The notes: generated by a model not told the origin, from the sequence alone. A DNA stretch of 53,085 nucleotides from Fusobacterium perfoetens (GCF_021531475.1 NZ_JADYTX010000011.1:1-53085); one strand, 5' to 3'. Shown: positions 24,186 to 33,108, numbered from the stretch's first letter. A program made the numbers and translations.

Positions 24186-25384
24186 TAAAAAACGGATTGG
24201 TAGAAGTTGACGGACAAATAAAATTTCAAGATATATTAATAGAAAATGAAAAAATAAAAGAGATAGCTGATGAGATAAATATCATCAGTGAAGAGGTAAT
24301 AGATGCTCAAGGTGGATATATTTTACCTGGAGTTATCGACCCTCACGTTCATATGAGAGACCCGGGGCTAACTCATAAAGAGGATTTTGAAACTGGAAGT
24401 ATGGCTTGTGCAAAAGGTGGAGTGACAACTTTTTTAGATATGCCAAATACAATTCCAAATACAATAACTGAAGAAGCTCTTCTTGATAAAAAAAGAGATG
24501 CCGTTGGCAGAAGTTATGTTGATTACGGATTTTATTTCGGTGGAAGTAAAAACGACAACTCTTTAGAAGTAGCAAAAGTAAAAGATATGGCAGTGGCTAC
24601 AAAAGTATTTATGAATGTTTCAACAGGAAATATGCTTGTAGAAGATGAAAAAATATTAGAAAATATTTTTAAATCTTCAAAACTTGTGGCAGTTCACGCT
24701 GAGGGAGAAATGGTAGCAAAAGCTATCGAGCTATCAGAAAAAGCAAAAACTCCAGTATATCTTTGTCATTTATCAACAAAAGAAGAGATAGAAATGGTAA
24801 GAGAGGCTAAAGCAAAAGGTTTAGAAATTTATGCTGAGGTAACTCCACATCATCTATTCTTAAATCAAGAATATGTAGGAAGTGACAATCTTCTTAGAAT
24901 GAAACCAGAACTTAAAACTAAAGAGGACAACGAAGCTCTTTGGGAAGGAATAGTTGACGGAACTGTTGATACAATAGGAACAGACCACGCTCCTCACACT
25001 TTAGCTGAAAAAACAGAAAAATTAACTTTTGGAATACCAGGAGTTCAATTTTCTTTAGAAATGATGTTAAAAGCTGTAAAAGGAGAAAGAATAACTTTAG
25101 AAAAACTTAAAGAAATTATGTGTGAAAATCCAGCTAAAATATTTGGAATAAAAAATAAAGGAAAATTAGAAGTTGGATATGACGCTGATATAGTTATCGT
25201 TGATATGAAAAATGAAGAAAAAATAACTAACGAAGAAGTAGTTTCAAAATGCGGTTGGACACCTTATAACGGAAGAACTAGAGGTGGAAAAGTTATGGCT
25301 ACTTTAGTTAGAGGAAATGTAGTTTACAACGAAAGAAGAATTAAAAAATTTATAAATAATAAAATTGGTAAGGAAGTGATGTAA
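24179..25384 (+). CDS. pyrC: dihydroorotase
   Basis: A 401-residue zinc amidohydrolase that closes carbamoyl aspartate to dihydroorotate. The metal motif DPHVHMRDPG lies near residue 55, with later ligands in VAHAEGE, CHLST and the catalytic Asp in GTDHAPH. It is the class I type (about 400-430 residues), as in Firmicutes. The ATG overlaps the end of pyrF. Confidence 0.95.
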   Translation: MLIKNGLVEVDGQIKFQDILIENEKIKEIADEINIISEEVIDAQGGYILPGVIDPHVHMRDPGLTHKEDFETGSMACAKGGVTTFLDMPNTIPNTITEEALLDKKRDAVGRSYVDYGFYFGGSKNDNSLEVAKVKDMAVATKVFMNVSTGNMLVEDEKILENIFKSSKLVAVHAEGEMVAKAIELSEKAKTPVYLCHLSTKEEIEMVREAKAKGLEIYAEVTPHHLFLNQEYVGSDNLLRMKPELKTKEDNEALWEGIVDGTVDTIGTDHAPHTLAEKTEKLTFGIPGVQFSLEMMLKAVKGERITLEKLKEIMCENPAKIFGIKNKGKLEVGYDADIVIVDMKNEEKITNEEVVSKCGWTPYNGRTRGGKVMATLVRGNVVYNERRIKKFINNKIGKEVM

Positions 25385-25387
25385 AAG

Positions 25388-26011
25388 ATGGATAGAGCAA
25401 GAGGAGTAGCACATTCATTATTATCAGTAGGAGCTGTAAAATTAAACGTAGGACAACCATTTACATTTGTATCTGGAATAAAAAGTCCAATATACTGTGA
25501 CAACAGAAAAATGATAGGATATCCAGAAGAAAGAAAAGTAGTAGTTGATGGATTCGTTGAAGTTTTAAAAGATAAAGAATTTGATGTAGTAGCTGGAACT
25601 GCAACAGCTGGAATCCCTTGGGCTGGATTTATAGCTGAAAGATTAAACGTACCAATGGCTTACATTCGTTCTGAGAAAAAAGACCACGGAGCTGGAAGAC
25701 AAATCGAAGGAGCAGACTTTGAAGGGAAAAAAGTTATCGTTATAGAAGACTTAATCTCTACTGGTGGAAGTTCTATAAAAGCTGTTGAGGCAGCTAAAGC
25801 AGCTGGAGCTACTGAAGTTGAAGTTGTAGCAATATTCTCATATCAATTTACAAAAGCTGAAGAAAACTTTAAAAATGCAGGAGTTAAATTAACTAACCTT
25901 TCTGATTTCACAACATTAATCGGACTTGCAACAGAACAAAACTACTTAAACAAAGAAGAACAAGAAATCGCTTTAAAATGGAATAAATCTCCTAACACTT
26001 GGGGAGTTTAA
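25388..26011 (+). CDS. pyrE: orotate phosphoribosyltransferase
   Basis: A 207-residue enzyme transferring phosphoribosyl from PRPP to orotate. The PRPP-binding motif VIVIEDLISTGGSS and the flexible loop RSEKKDHGAGRQIEG are clear. It is last in the pyrB-K-D-F-C-E unit and is followed by a strong terminator. carA/carB and pyrR are not in the window. Confidence 0.96.
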   Translation: MDRARGVAHSLLSVGAVKLNVGQPFTFVSGIKSPIYCDNRKMIGYPEERKVVVDGFVEVLKDKEFDVVAGTATAGIPWAGFIAERLNVPMAYIRSEKKDHGAGRQIEGADFEGKKVIVIEDLISTGGSSIKAVEAAKAAGATEVEVVAIFSYQFTKAEENFKNAGVKLTNLSDFTTLIGLATEQNYLNKEEQEIALKWNKSPNTWGV

Positions 26012-26066
26012 TTTTAAAAAGTAAAAAAATAGTATAAAGATAAAAATCTTTTTAAAGAGTGATGAA

Positions 26067-26111
26067 AAGACAAGGACTATAATATTTAAGCCTTGTCTTT
26101 TTTCTTTTTTT
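26067..26111 (+). terminator. pyr operon terminator
   Basis: AAGACAAGG pairs with CCTTGTCTT across a 15-base AT loop, followed by a long T-rich run. Confidence 0.88.
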
Positions 26112-26131
26112 TGTGAGAGTTTTTAATTTTA

Positions 26132-26160
26132 TTGTAAAAATTTATTGTCTATGTTAGAAT
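26132..26160 (+). promoter_or_regulatory. promoter of the CtlX-like gene
   Basis: TTGTAA (26132-26137), 17-base spacer, TAGAAT (26155-26160). A transcript start near 26167 would exclude the in-frame ATG at 26164 and supports the start at 26197. Confidence 0.6.
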
Positions 26161-26196
26161 AAAATGATTGATAAAATTAGGAGGGCGAAATTTAAA

Positions 26197-27120
26197 ATGA
26201 GAGATTTTTTGACAAATAGAGTATTAATGGTTAGACCCATAGCTTTTACATATAATGAGGAAACAGGAGCAGATAATCTTTATCAAAAAAATGACAATCA
26301 AGATAGAAAAATTCTTGAAGAAAAGGCTGAAAAAGAGTTTGATACTTTGGTGGAAAAGCTTAGAAGTGAAAGTATAGAAGTTTTGGTTATCCAAGACAGT
26401 TTGACGCCGCATACACCAGATAGTATTTTTCCAAATAACTGGTTTAGCACACACGAAGATAATAAGGTGGTGCTATATCCAATGTATGCTGAAAATAGGA
26501 GACTTGAGAGAACTGATAAAATTTTTGACTTTGTAAAAGATAAAAATCAAATAGAAAAAATAGATTTTACAAAATATGAAAATGAGGGAAAATTTTTAGA
26601 GGGTACTGGTAGTATGTGCCTTGATAGAAAAAATAAAATAGCTTATGCCAATATCTCTAAAAGAACAGATAAAGAGTTATTTGAGAAATTTTGTGAAAAG
26701 TTGGGATATAAAGGGATTAGCTTTTCTGGAAGTCAAACAGTAAATGGTGTAAAAGCTCCAATCTATCATACAAATGTTATGTTAACTATTGGAGAGGAGT
26801 ATGTAATAATCTATCTGTCAGCTATTGAAGATGAAAAAGAGAGAGAAATAGTTAAAAATTCTTTTATAAACTCTGGAAAAAAGATAATAGAAATCTCTGG
26901 AGAACAAACAAAAAATTTTTTGGGAAATGCAATAGAACTTAGAAAAAAAGATGGTTCTAAAATTCTTGTAATGTCAAAAACTGCTTATGATTCGTTAGAT
27001 GATGAGCAAAAAAATATTATAGAGGAAAGTGCTAAAATAGTTTACTCAGATATTCCAACTATAGAAAACTATGGTGGAGGTTCTGCTAGATGTATGATAG
27101 CAGAGTTTTTCTTAGATTAA
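26197..27120 (+). CDS. arginine deiminase-related hydrolase (CtlX/amidinotransferase family)
   Basis: A 307-residue protein of the guanidine-modifying (amidinotransferase/DDAH/arginine deiminase) superfamily, closest in my reading to CtlX-type citrulline-utilisation hydrolases. Signatures are VLMVRP at the start, DSIFPNNWFSTH, FLEGTGSM, APIYHTNVM with the catalytic His, and the C-terminal GGGSARCM with the nucleophilic Cys. The substrate (citrulline, arginine or a methylated arginine) is not fixed. Start ATG 26197 is 12 bases after AGGAGG and lies downstream of the predicted transcript start, unlike ATG 26164. Followed 12 bases later by a YdcF-like gene, probably co-transcribed. Confidence 0.85.
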   Translation: MRDFLTNRVLMVRPIAFTYNEETGADNLYQKNDNQDRKILEEKAEKEFDTLVEKLRSESIEVLVIQDSLTPHTPDSIFPNNWFSTHEDNKVVLYPMYAENRRLERTDKIFDFVKDKNQIEKIDFTKYENEGKFLEGTGSMCLDRKNKIAYANISKRTDKELFEKFCEKLGYKGISFSGSQTVNGVKAPIYHTNVMLTIGEEYVIIYLSAIEDEKEREIVKNSFINSGKKIIEISGEQTKNFLGNAIELRKKDGSKILVMSKTAYDSLDDEQKNIIEESAKIVYSDIPTIENYGGGSARCMIAEFFLD

Positions 27121-27132
27121 AAAGGAGAAAAG

Positions 27133-27885
27133 ATGTTTTATATAATCAAAGTAATATCACTTTTGATATTTTCGCCACTTTTATTTATTGGTGGGTTTTT
27201 ATTTTTTGGAAAAATTTTATGTAAAAATGGAAAGAAAATCATAGGAAGATTAGCCTATATTTTTGGAGTGGTTTTATTTTTACTTTCTTGTGAATTTTCA
27301 ACAGATTTTTTAACAGTGGCTTTAGAAAATAATTATAAAATTAGTACAGAAAAAGAGATAGATAGTAGTGATGTATATATTTTACTTGGGGGAGGAATAA
27401 AAAGTCATACTTTAGTTGGAAATATTCCTAAAAATAGTGTGATGGTAAGATTAATGACAACAGCTAAACTATATCATCAAAATCCAAAACCTATTATTAT
27501 AACTGGGGGAATGGTATTAGATAAAACAGTCAGTGAAAGTTCAGTTTATAAGAAAGATTTAGTGGCAGTAGGTATTCCAGAAAAGGATATAATTTTGGAA
27601 GAGAGAAGTAGAAATACAAAGGAAAATGCAATTTATACCAAAGAAATAATGAGAGAGAAAAATTATACTAGAGGGGTAATTGTAACTTCTGCTATCCATA
27701 TGACTAGAAGTATGAAAGTATTTGAAGAGGAGGGATTTGAGTTTTATCCTATTCCTTGTGGTTTTGTCGGACAGACTGAGATAGTTGGTATCCAAAATTT
27801 TATCCCTAACTATACAACTTTGAAAAATACTTTTGCTGTGTTATGGGAATATTTTGGAATGATTTATTATAAGATTAGATATTAG
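27133..27885 (+). CDS. YdcF/SanA/ElyC-family membrane protein (DUF218)
   Basis: A 250-residue protein with two N-terminal membrane segments (about residues 3-30 and 40-55) and a DUF218 domain outside or at the membrane: DVYILLGGGIKSHT, PIIITGGMV, ERSRNTKENAIYTKEIM and VTSAIHMTRSMKVFEEEG. Family members (ElyC, SanA) affect envelope integrity and peptidoglycan precursor or enterobacterial antigen metabolism; the biochemical activity is unsettled. GGAG precedes the ATG. Confidence 0.85.
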   Translation: MFYIIKVISLLIFSPLLFIGGFLFFGKILCKNGKKIIGRLAYIFGVVLFLLSCEFSTDFLTVALENNYKISTEKEIDSSDVYILLGGGIKSHTLVGNIPKNSVMVRLMTTAKLYHQNPKPIIITGGMVLDKTVSESSVYKKDLVAVGIPEKDIILEERSRNTKENAIYTKEIMREKNYTRGVIVTSAIHMTRSMKVFEEEGFEFYPIPCGFVGQTEIVGIQNFIPNYTTLKNTFAVLWEYFGMIYYKIRY

Positions 27886-27979
27886 AAAAAAATGTTATAA
27901 AATAAAAAAATAAATAACGCATATAAATTATATAATTTTATTTTTTTATTAAAAAAAGATAAAATAAAAAACAAAGATA

Positions 27980-28008
27980 TTGTAAAAAAGTATAAAAAAT
28001 AGTATAAT
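27980..28008 (+). promoter_or_regulatory. promoter of the Rrf2 gene
   Basis: TTGTAA (27980-27985), 17-base spacer, perfect TATAAT (28003-28008), about 40 bases before the ATG. Confidence 0.6.
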
Positions 28009-28048
28009 GAAAAAAGTATTTTAATTATTCGAGATTTGGAGGGATAAA

Positions 28049-28450
28049 ATGAAATTTTCATTAGAAAGTGATTACGAAGTAAGGATAGTTCTACAATTAT
28101 ATATTTCACCTAACAAAAGAGAAAAATCAAGCCAAGTATTGGAAGAGTGTCGTATTCCTCCAAAGCTAGGTCAGAGGACAATAACAAAACTTGTAAAAGC
28201 AAATGTACTTCGCTCCATAAGAGGAAATAACGGTGGAGTGGAAGTTATAAAAAAACCAGAGGATCTTTCATTGTATGAAGTAATAAGTGCAGTGGAAGAT
28301 TTGACAATAAAAAAATGTATAGATAACCCAGAGAATTGTCGTTGGAAATGTGTGGATTGCTCTTTATATAAAAATGTTGTTAGAATCAAAAAAAGATTTC
28401 TACAAGATTTAAAAGACGTAAAGTTTAAAGAATTAATAGAACAGATGTAA
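28049..28450 (+). CDS. Rrf2-family transcriptional regulator with four C-terminal cysteines
   Basis: A 133-residue winged-helix regulator. The Rrf2 HTH spans about residues 5-65 (KLGQRTITKLVKANVLRSIRGNNGGVEV). Four cysteines at 90, 97, 101 and 104 could bind an iron-sulphur cluster, as in IscR, NsrR and RsrR, so sensing of iron, oxygen, nitric oxide or redox is plausible. GGAGGG lies before the ATG. No terminator is visible after it and the phase-variable fimbrial promoter starts 55 bases later, making it a candidate regulator of that operon. Confidence 0.88.
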   Translation: MKFSLESDYEVRIVLQLYISPNKREKSSQVLEECRIPPKLGQRTITKLVKANVLRSIRGNNGGVEVIKKPEDLSLYEVISAVEDLTIKKCIDNPENCRWKCVDCSLYKNVVRIKKRFLQDLKDVKFKELIEQM

Positions 28451-28504
28451 TTTAATTAAGAATAAAATACTTAAAAAAGAACAGAAAAAAAAATAAAAAA
28501 AACC

Positions 28505-28534
28505 TTGACAAACCAAATGGGGGGGGGGTATAAT
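28505..28534 (+). promoter_or_regulatory. fimbrial operon promoter with G10 tract in the spacer
   Basis: Perfect TTGACA (28505-28510) and perfect TATAAT (28529-28534) are separated by 18 bases that include ten consecutive G (28519-28528). In this AT-rich genome such a G run is striking. Loss of one G would give the optimal 17-base spacing; other lengths would weaken the promoter. This matches known slipped-strand phase-variable promoters (for example Bordetella fim, Neisseria porA). That expression actually switches is inference. Confidence 0.85.
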
Positions 28535-28546
28535 TGTCCAGTTAAA

Positions 28547-28565
28547 TTCTACCGTGATAGTAGAA
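28547..28565. promoter_or_regulatory. 19-bp dyad at the start of the fimbrial leader
   Basis: TTCTAC-CGTGATA-GTAGAA, perfect 6-bp arms, beginning about six bases after the expected transcript start. It is placed where a repressor would block transcription, or it could be a 5' hairpin protecting the mRNA. A further GGGAGAT...ATCCCCC hairpin lies at about 28576-28592. Confidence 0.4.
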
Positions 28566-28658
28566 AAAGAAATTGGGAGATTATATCCCCCTTTTATGTT
28601 GTAAAATTGGATTATTAGAAATGAATAATAGAAAAAATAAGATTTTGAGGTGGGAGTT

Positions 28659-29393
28659 ATGTTTACTAAGAGAAAAATATTTTTAACTTTTTTATTTTTT
28701 ATGATTTGGGTATGTAGTTTTTCATATATAAATATTTCTCCAACAACATTGGATAAAAATATAAAAGCTGGAGCTTATCAAGAATTTACTTTTTATAATG
28801 ATACAACTATACCATTTCGTTATAAAATAACTCCTGTAGCAATGACGGATAATAAACTTGTAAAAGATATGAGTAAATGGGTTGAAGTTTATCCTAAGAT
28901 AGTAACTGTAAATCCTACTGAATCAAAAAAATTTAAAGTATATGTAAAAGCTGATAAAAATGCTGAGACTGGAGATTATGGAACTTTCTTAAATATTAGA
29001 CAGATGTCAGCACCAAAGTTAAAGGGAGAGGAAGAACAAAACATAGGTGCTGGAATGGTAATAATGGTAAATCTTAATATGGGGATTTATGGATATGTAG
29101 GAGAGAAAGAGCCTAAGATAGAAACAACAGAGCCAACTGTATATAAAAAAGGTGAGAAAAGTTTTCTAAAAATGAAACTTGCAAATAAAACAAATAGACT
29201 TGTAAGACTAAAAATAGAAGTAGAGGGAAAAAGAAATTATTTTTATACAATAGGAGAAACAAGAGCTTTTAAAGGACAAACTTTAGAGTTTGACCACGAG
29301 ATAAATAGAATAGGAAAAAGTAAAGCTAGTAAAGTAATAATCACTGATGTAGAAACTGACAAAGTAATAAAAGAGATAAAAATAAAAAAATAG
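28659..29393 (+). CDS. periplasmic fimbrial chaperone (PapD-like)
   Basis: A 244-residue exported protein: signal peptide KIFLTFLFFMIWVCSFS, then an Ig-like domain reading ISPTTLDKNIKAGAYQEFTFYNDTTIPFRYKITP and a proline/serine-linked strand VTVNPTESKKFKVYVKADK, as in PapD-type chaperones where the first strands bind pilin subunits. A second Ig-like domain follows from about residue 145. The size matches CFA/I-type CfaA (about 238). The ATG 28659 is chosen because GAGG lies eight bases upstream; GTG 28650 overlaps that site. It is first in the operon, as in class 5 fimbrial operons. Confidence 0.75.
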   Translation: MFTKRKIFLTFLFFMIWVCSFSYINISPTTLDKNIKAGAYQEFTFYNDTTIPFRYKITPVAMTDNKLVKDMSKWVEVYPKIVTVNPTESKKFKVYVKADKNAETGDYGTFLNIRQMSAPKLKGEEEQNIGAGMVIMVNLNMGIYGYVGEKEPKIETTEPTVYKKGEKSFLKMKLANKTNRLVRLKIEVEGKRNYFYTIGETRAFKGQTLEFDHEINRIGKSKASKVIITDVETDKVIKEIKIKK

Positions 29394-29463
29394 CCTAAAA
29401 ATAGCTCTTATATAAGAACTATAAACTATAAAAAACGTATATAAAAAAATAGGAGGGATTTTT

Positions 29464-30015
29464 ATGAAAAAATTATTATTTGTAACAGCATTATTAGCAA
29501 TGGGAACTATGGCAATGGGAGAAAATCCTACTCAAAATGCAGAATCAAAAGCAGAGGTATTAGTAAAAGCTCAAATAGTTGATGATTTATTTAAAATTAC
29601 TGATATTGATGGCAATCCATTAGTACTAGACTTTAAAGAATTACCAAAAATGAATTATACTAATAATATAGCAAAAGCATCAGTAGAGTACAAAGTTACA
29701 GCTAAAGAAGCAATAGTAGATAGCGCAGTAGAATTAGCAATGTCATTAACATCTTTTGAAAACCCTGAAAGCAAAGATGGAGTAAGTAAAGTAATACTAA
29801 AAAATGAAGATAGTACAGCAGCTCAACAAGATCCAATAGAAAATGACCCTAATAGAATAGAGGCAAACTTAGGACTAGACAAAGCAACTAAAAAAATGGA
29901 AATTAATCAAACAACAGTAGTAGGAAAAATTAACGGAACAATAAACACTGATCTTTCTGATAAAAATACAGGAGATTATTCTGGTAAAGTTTTCTTAGTT
30001 GCAACAGTTAAATAA
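29464..30015 (+). CDS. putative major fimbrial subunit (CS1/CFA/I-like)
   Basis: A 183-residue exported protein with signal peptide KKLLFVTALLAMGTMAMG. The mature start EVLVKAQIVDDLFKITDIDGNPLVLDF resembles CS1-type pilins (T-x-x-V-x-A-x-V-x-x-x-x-x-L-x-x-x-DG-x-x-L). It has no cysteines, as in CS1-type pilins, and the end GDYSGKVFLVATVK resembles their C-terminal strand. Position after the chaperone, AGGAGGG before the ATG and a terminator directly after it all suit an abundant structural subunit. Assigned by pattern and context, not by search. Confidence 0.65.
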   Translation: MKKLLFVTALLAMGTMAMGENPTQNAESKAEVLVKAQIVDDLFKITDIDGNPLVLDFKELPKMNYTNNIAKASVEYKVTAKEAIVDSAVELAMSLTSFENPESKDGVSKVILKNEDSTAAQQDPIENDPNRIEANLGLDKATKKMEINQTTVVGKINGTINTDLSDKNTGDYSGKVFLVATVK

Positions 30016-30036
30016 TAAAAAATAAAATAAACTATA

Positions 30037-30063
30037 AAAAGGGCTATTGCTTATAGCCCTTTT
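30037..30063 (+). terminator. terminator between pilin and usher
   Basis: GGGCTAT/ATAGCCC stem with TGCTT loop, flanked by AAAA and TTTT. Partial read-through would give many pilin mRNAs per usher mRNA. Confidence 0.85.
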
Positions 30064-30100
30064 CTATTAAAAATATAAAAAATAATTAATGGAGAATTTT

Positions 30101-32608
30101 ATGAAGAAGATAACCACGATTTTATTTTTATTGTTAAGTTCTCTTACATTTGCTAGTAACCTCGGTGGAACGAAACTAGCTTATGACGGGGTAGAATTTT
30201 TTATAAGTGATGAGGAAGAAAGAATAGGGGCTTATACCTTAGAATTAAAAGGGATACCTTATAGTTATACATATACAGTAATAAAGGAAGGGGACGAGTA
30301 TTTTTTCCCTCTTTTTGAATTTATAAGAGCAGTCGGAGTTGAGAACTATAAATATGACAGAGGAGTTCTTACTATTTTTTTTAATGCTAACGAAGATAAA
30401 AGAGTAATAGACCTAAGAAAATTAGATGAAAGTTCTTATATATTTGAAGACAATGATTATTTTATCTGTGAAAAATTATTTAAAGAATATTTTTTCCAAG
30501 AGTTTAGAATTGACAAAGAGAATTTTACAATAAAAACAAATCCAAATTTTATTTTACCAAAAGAGATGAAATATATTTTGGATAATAAAACTAGAGAGCT
30601 AAAAGAGGAGCTTAATAAGGAGATTTTACTTTACAAGGGAGAAAGAGAACTATTTGATATAGGAAACTTAAGAATAAACCTTGAAAAAGAGATGATAAAA
30701 TCTTCTGATGGTGGTGGAAGAAAATATGACTGGTCAGGTTCTTTAGAGTATAGTGGATCACTTTTATTTGGAAACTTTATAACAGAGTACGATTTAAAAG
30801 AGAAAAAATTTAAAGATTTTGAATTAAACTACTATGGAATAAAAGAGGACTATGAATTAAGTATTGGAGTTTATGGAGAGGACAGAGAAAAACAACTGAC
30901 TTTTAGAAAAGATAGAGGATATTCTCTTAATGATGGTAGAGAATATATAATTGAAGAAAGAGTGCCAGTTGGAAGTAAGGTAGAACTTATCTATGGACTA
31001 TTCCCAATAGATGTACAAGATGAAGTAGGAGGAAAGGTTACTTTCGTCAATAGTCTTATTAAATCAGGTAGAGAATTTATTTTAAAAATCTATGAACCTA
31101 ATGGAAAGATTTGGGAAAAACTTGTAAAAATAAACGAAGACTATAACCAACAGAAAAAAGGTGAATTTGGTTATGATATTTCCATAAGAGAGGATAAAGA
31201 ATCTAAAAGAAATAAAGCTGACTTAAATATTTACTATGGATATACAGATAATCTAACTATGGGATTTTCTTGGAATCAATATCCAGAGGAGTATGAAAGA
31301 GGTTGGACATATATAAAAGAGATGGGGACAGAACTTATCTATTCAAACTCAATAGATGGAAATCCTTATACACTTTCTTATGAATATACAAGAGGAATAA
31401 ACAAAGATGAATTTGAAACTGAAAGTTTAAAAGGAAAGTATAAACATAGATATTTCTTGGATACAGATATAAAAAACTTTGGGATTACTTATGAACAATT
31501 TGATAATGGACGTTACTATGAAGAAAAAAGAGAAATCTATATAGATGTTGACTACGACCTTACAGAAAATATAACATTGACTGGAAGTTTGGAAGATACT
31601 AAGTATCACGAAAAAGATAGAGATGATGAGACAGATTATTATTACGGTTTGGAGTTTAGTAAGAGCTGGAACTCACTTTTAGCAAGTTATGAGATAGAAA
31701 ATAATAAAAAAGGTGAAACAAGACATAGTTTAGATTTTTATTATACAGGATTTAAAGATTTTACAGTAAGACTTGAAAATACTTTAGATGAGGATAATAA
31801 ATATGAGGGAGAATTAAAAATAAATAATACAAGATGGATGGACAATCTTGATTTCTCTATGGGAATGAGATATTCAGAGGATAAACGAGCTGAGTATATG
31901 GTTGAATTTACATTGAAGTTTGACAACTGGTTAGAATTTGGAAGTTCTGCTGAGAAAAATGGAGATAAGAGAACTTATGTAGGAATTGATAGAGTAATAA
32001 GTCTTAAAAATCCATTACAAAATATGAACTCTCTTGAAAATACAACTATAAAAACAATAGCTTTCTTAGACAGAAATGATAATAATAAGATTGATAAAGA
32101 TGAAGAAAAATTATCAGATGTAGAAGTAAGTCTTGGAGAAAAAAAAGTAGTAACAGATGAAGATGGAGAGGCATATATCTATGGTATCCCAAGTTATACT
32201 GATTACGAAATAACAGCTTTGAGTAGAAGACCGAGCCACGACGGAAAAGCTACAAAAATAAAAGTAAGAGGAATGGGAAGTTCTGAAGTAAAAGCCTATA
32301 TTCCTATAAAACCTTTGATCACTTTTATGGGAGAAGTTAAATTTGATAAAGATCAATCAATATTATCTGATACAAGAATAAAACTTAATAAAATTTCAAC
32401 AAAAGAAACTGGAAAAATAATTCCAGTTGAATCAAATGGAGAGTTCTATATAGATAGTTTAACAGCTGGAAAATATATGATAGAGGTTGAGTATCTAGGA
32501 GAGGACTACAATATAAAAAGATATAAAAGACAGATAGATTTAACTTATACAGATGAAAATGCTGGAGATAACTATTACTTATTTGAATTAGAGGAGGTAA
32601 AGAAATGA
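30101..32608 (+). CDS. outer-membrane usher-like protein
   Basis: An 835-residue exported protein with signal peptide (KKITTILFLLLSSLTFA). The N-terminal 140 residues form a small folded region. A long middle with alternating aromatic strands fits a beta-barrel, and PVGSKVELIYGLFPIDVQDEVGG may be the plug. Near residue 650 an SdrD B/carboxypeptidase-regulatory-like domain reads FLDRNDNNKIDKDEEKLSDV...VTDEDGEAYIYGIP, followed by a second such domain. Size and operon position match the CFA/I usher CfaC (about 870). ATG 30101 is six bases after GGAG; ATG 30089 has no site. The stop overlaps the next start as ATGA. Confidence 0.65.
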   Translation: MKKITTILFLLLSSLTFASNLGGTKLAYDGVEFFISDEEERIGAYTLELKGIPYSYTYTVIKEGDEYFFPLFEFIRAVGVENYKYDRGVLTIFFNANEDKRVIDLRKLDESSYIFEDNDYFICEKLFKEYFFQEFRIDKENFTIKTNPNFILPKEMKYILDNKTRELKEELNKEILLYKGERELFDIGNLRINLEKEMIKSSDGGGRKYDWSGSLEYSGSLLFGNFITEYDLKEKKFKDFELNYYGIKEDYELSIGVYGEDREKQLTFRKDRGYSLNDGREYIIEERVPVGSKVELIYGLFPIDVQDEVGGKVTFVNSLIKSGREFILKIYEPNGKIWEKLVKINEDYNQQKKGEFGYDISIREDKESKRNKADLNIYYGYTDNLTMGFSWNQYPEEYERGWTYIKEMGTELIYSNSIDGNPYTLSYEYTRGINKDEFETESLKGKYKHRYFLDTDIKNFGITYEQFDNGRYYEEKREIYIDVDYDLTENITLTGSLEDTKYHEKDRDDETDYYYGLEFSKSWNSLLASYEIENNKKGETRHSLDFYYTGFKDFTVRLENTLDEDNKYEGELKINNTRWMDNLDFSMGMRYSEDKRAEYMVEFTLKFDNWLEFGSSAEKNGDKRTYVGIDRVISLKNPLQNMNSLENTTIKTIAFLDRNDNNKIDKDEEKLSDVEVSLGEKKVVTDEDGEAYIYGIPSYTDYEITALSRRPSHDGKATKIKVRGMGSSEVKAYIPIKPLITFMGEVKFDKDQSILSDTRIKLNKISTKETGKIIPVESNGEFYIDSLTAGKYMIEVEYLGEDYNIKRYKRQIDLTYTDENAGDNYYLFELEEVKK

Positions 32609-33096
32609 TGAAAAAATTTATTGGAATATTTTTTCTGATTTTTAATATAGGTCTATATGCAGAGGGAGAAAATATAATAGTACCAATGATACCTTTACTT
32701 CCAAGTATGCCTGCAAATCCTGAGGCAGAGGGAAAACCAGTGCCTCTTGAAACAAAAACAATAATAATGAAGATGGAAACAGAGATAGAAGTACCATTAG
32801 AAATAATATCTGATACAGAGATACAAGCTTTGATAATAGATGATCAAAGAGCTGTTGTTCCCTTTGAAATAGAGATGAATAAAGAGCCTGATAAAAAAGA
32901 TTATTATAAGCTAAACTATAGTGAAACAGAGATAGATATTGACGAAGATGGAGAAGTTGATACTAAAATTTATTCAAATGAATTTATAAATTCAAAGATA
33001 GAAAAAGAAAATTATGTTGTTATAGAGGGAAAAAATATTTCAAAAGAGGGGTATCACGAAAAAATTATATATTTAACAGTGGAAACTCACGATTAA
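32605..33096 (+). CDS. small exported protein, putative minor fimbrial subunit
   Basis: A 163-residue protein with signal peptide (KKFIGIFFLIFNIGLYA), a proline-rich segment (VPMIPLLPSMPANPEAEGKPVP) and a beta-rich remainder ending EGYHEKIIYLTVETHD. It overlaps the usher stop by four bases; a second ATG at 32608 is equally usable with GAGGAGG upstream. I recognise no family. Location between usher and giant adhesin and a pilin-like last strand suggest a minor pilin or adaptor. Confidence 0.6.
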   Translation: MMKKFIGIFFLIFNIGLYAEGENIIVPMIPLLPSMPANPEAEGKPVPLETKTIIMKMETEIEVPLEIISDTEIQALIIDDQRAVVPFEIEMNKEPDKKDYYKLNYSETEIDIDEDGEVDTKIYSNEFINSKIEKENYVVIEGKNISKEGYHEKIIYLTVETHD

Positions 33097-33108
33097 TTAG
33101 GAGGAAAA

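Noticed and set aside
26164-26196. Upstream ATG as start of the CtlX-like gene
   Set aside because: It lies three bases after the -10 box and places the AGGAGG site inside the gene; ATG 26197 fits better.
28519-28528. G10 tract as a sequencing or assembly error
   Set aside because: An error cannot be fully excluded for the exact count. A long G run in perfect register between two perfect promoter boxes is unlikely to be created by error, so the feature is kept and only the number is uncertain.
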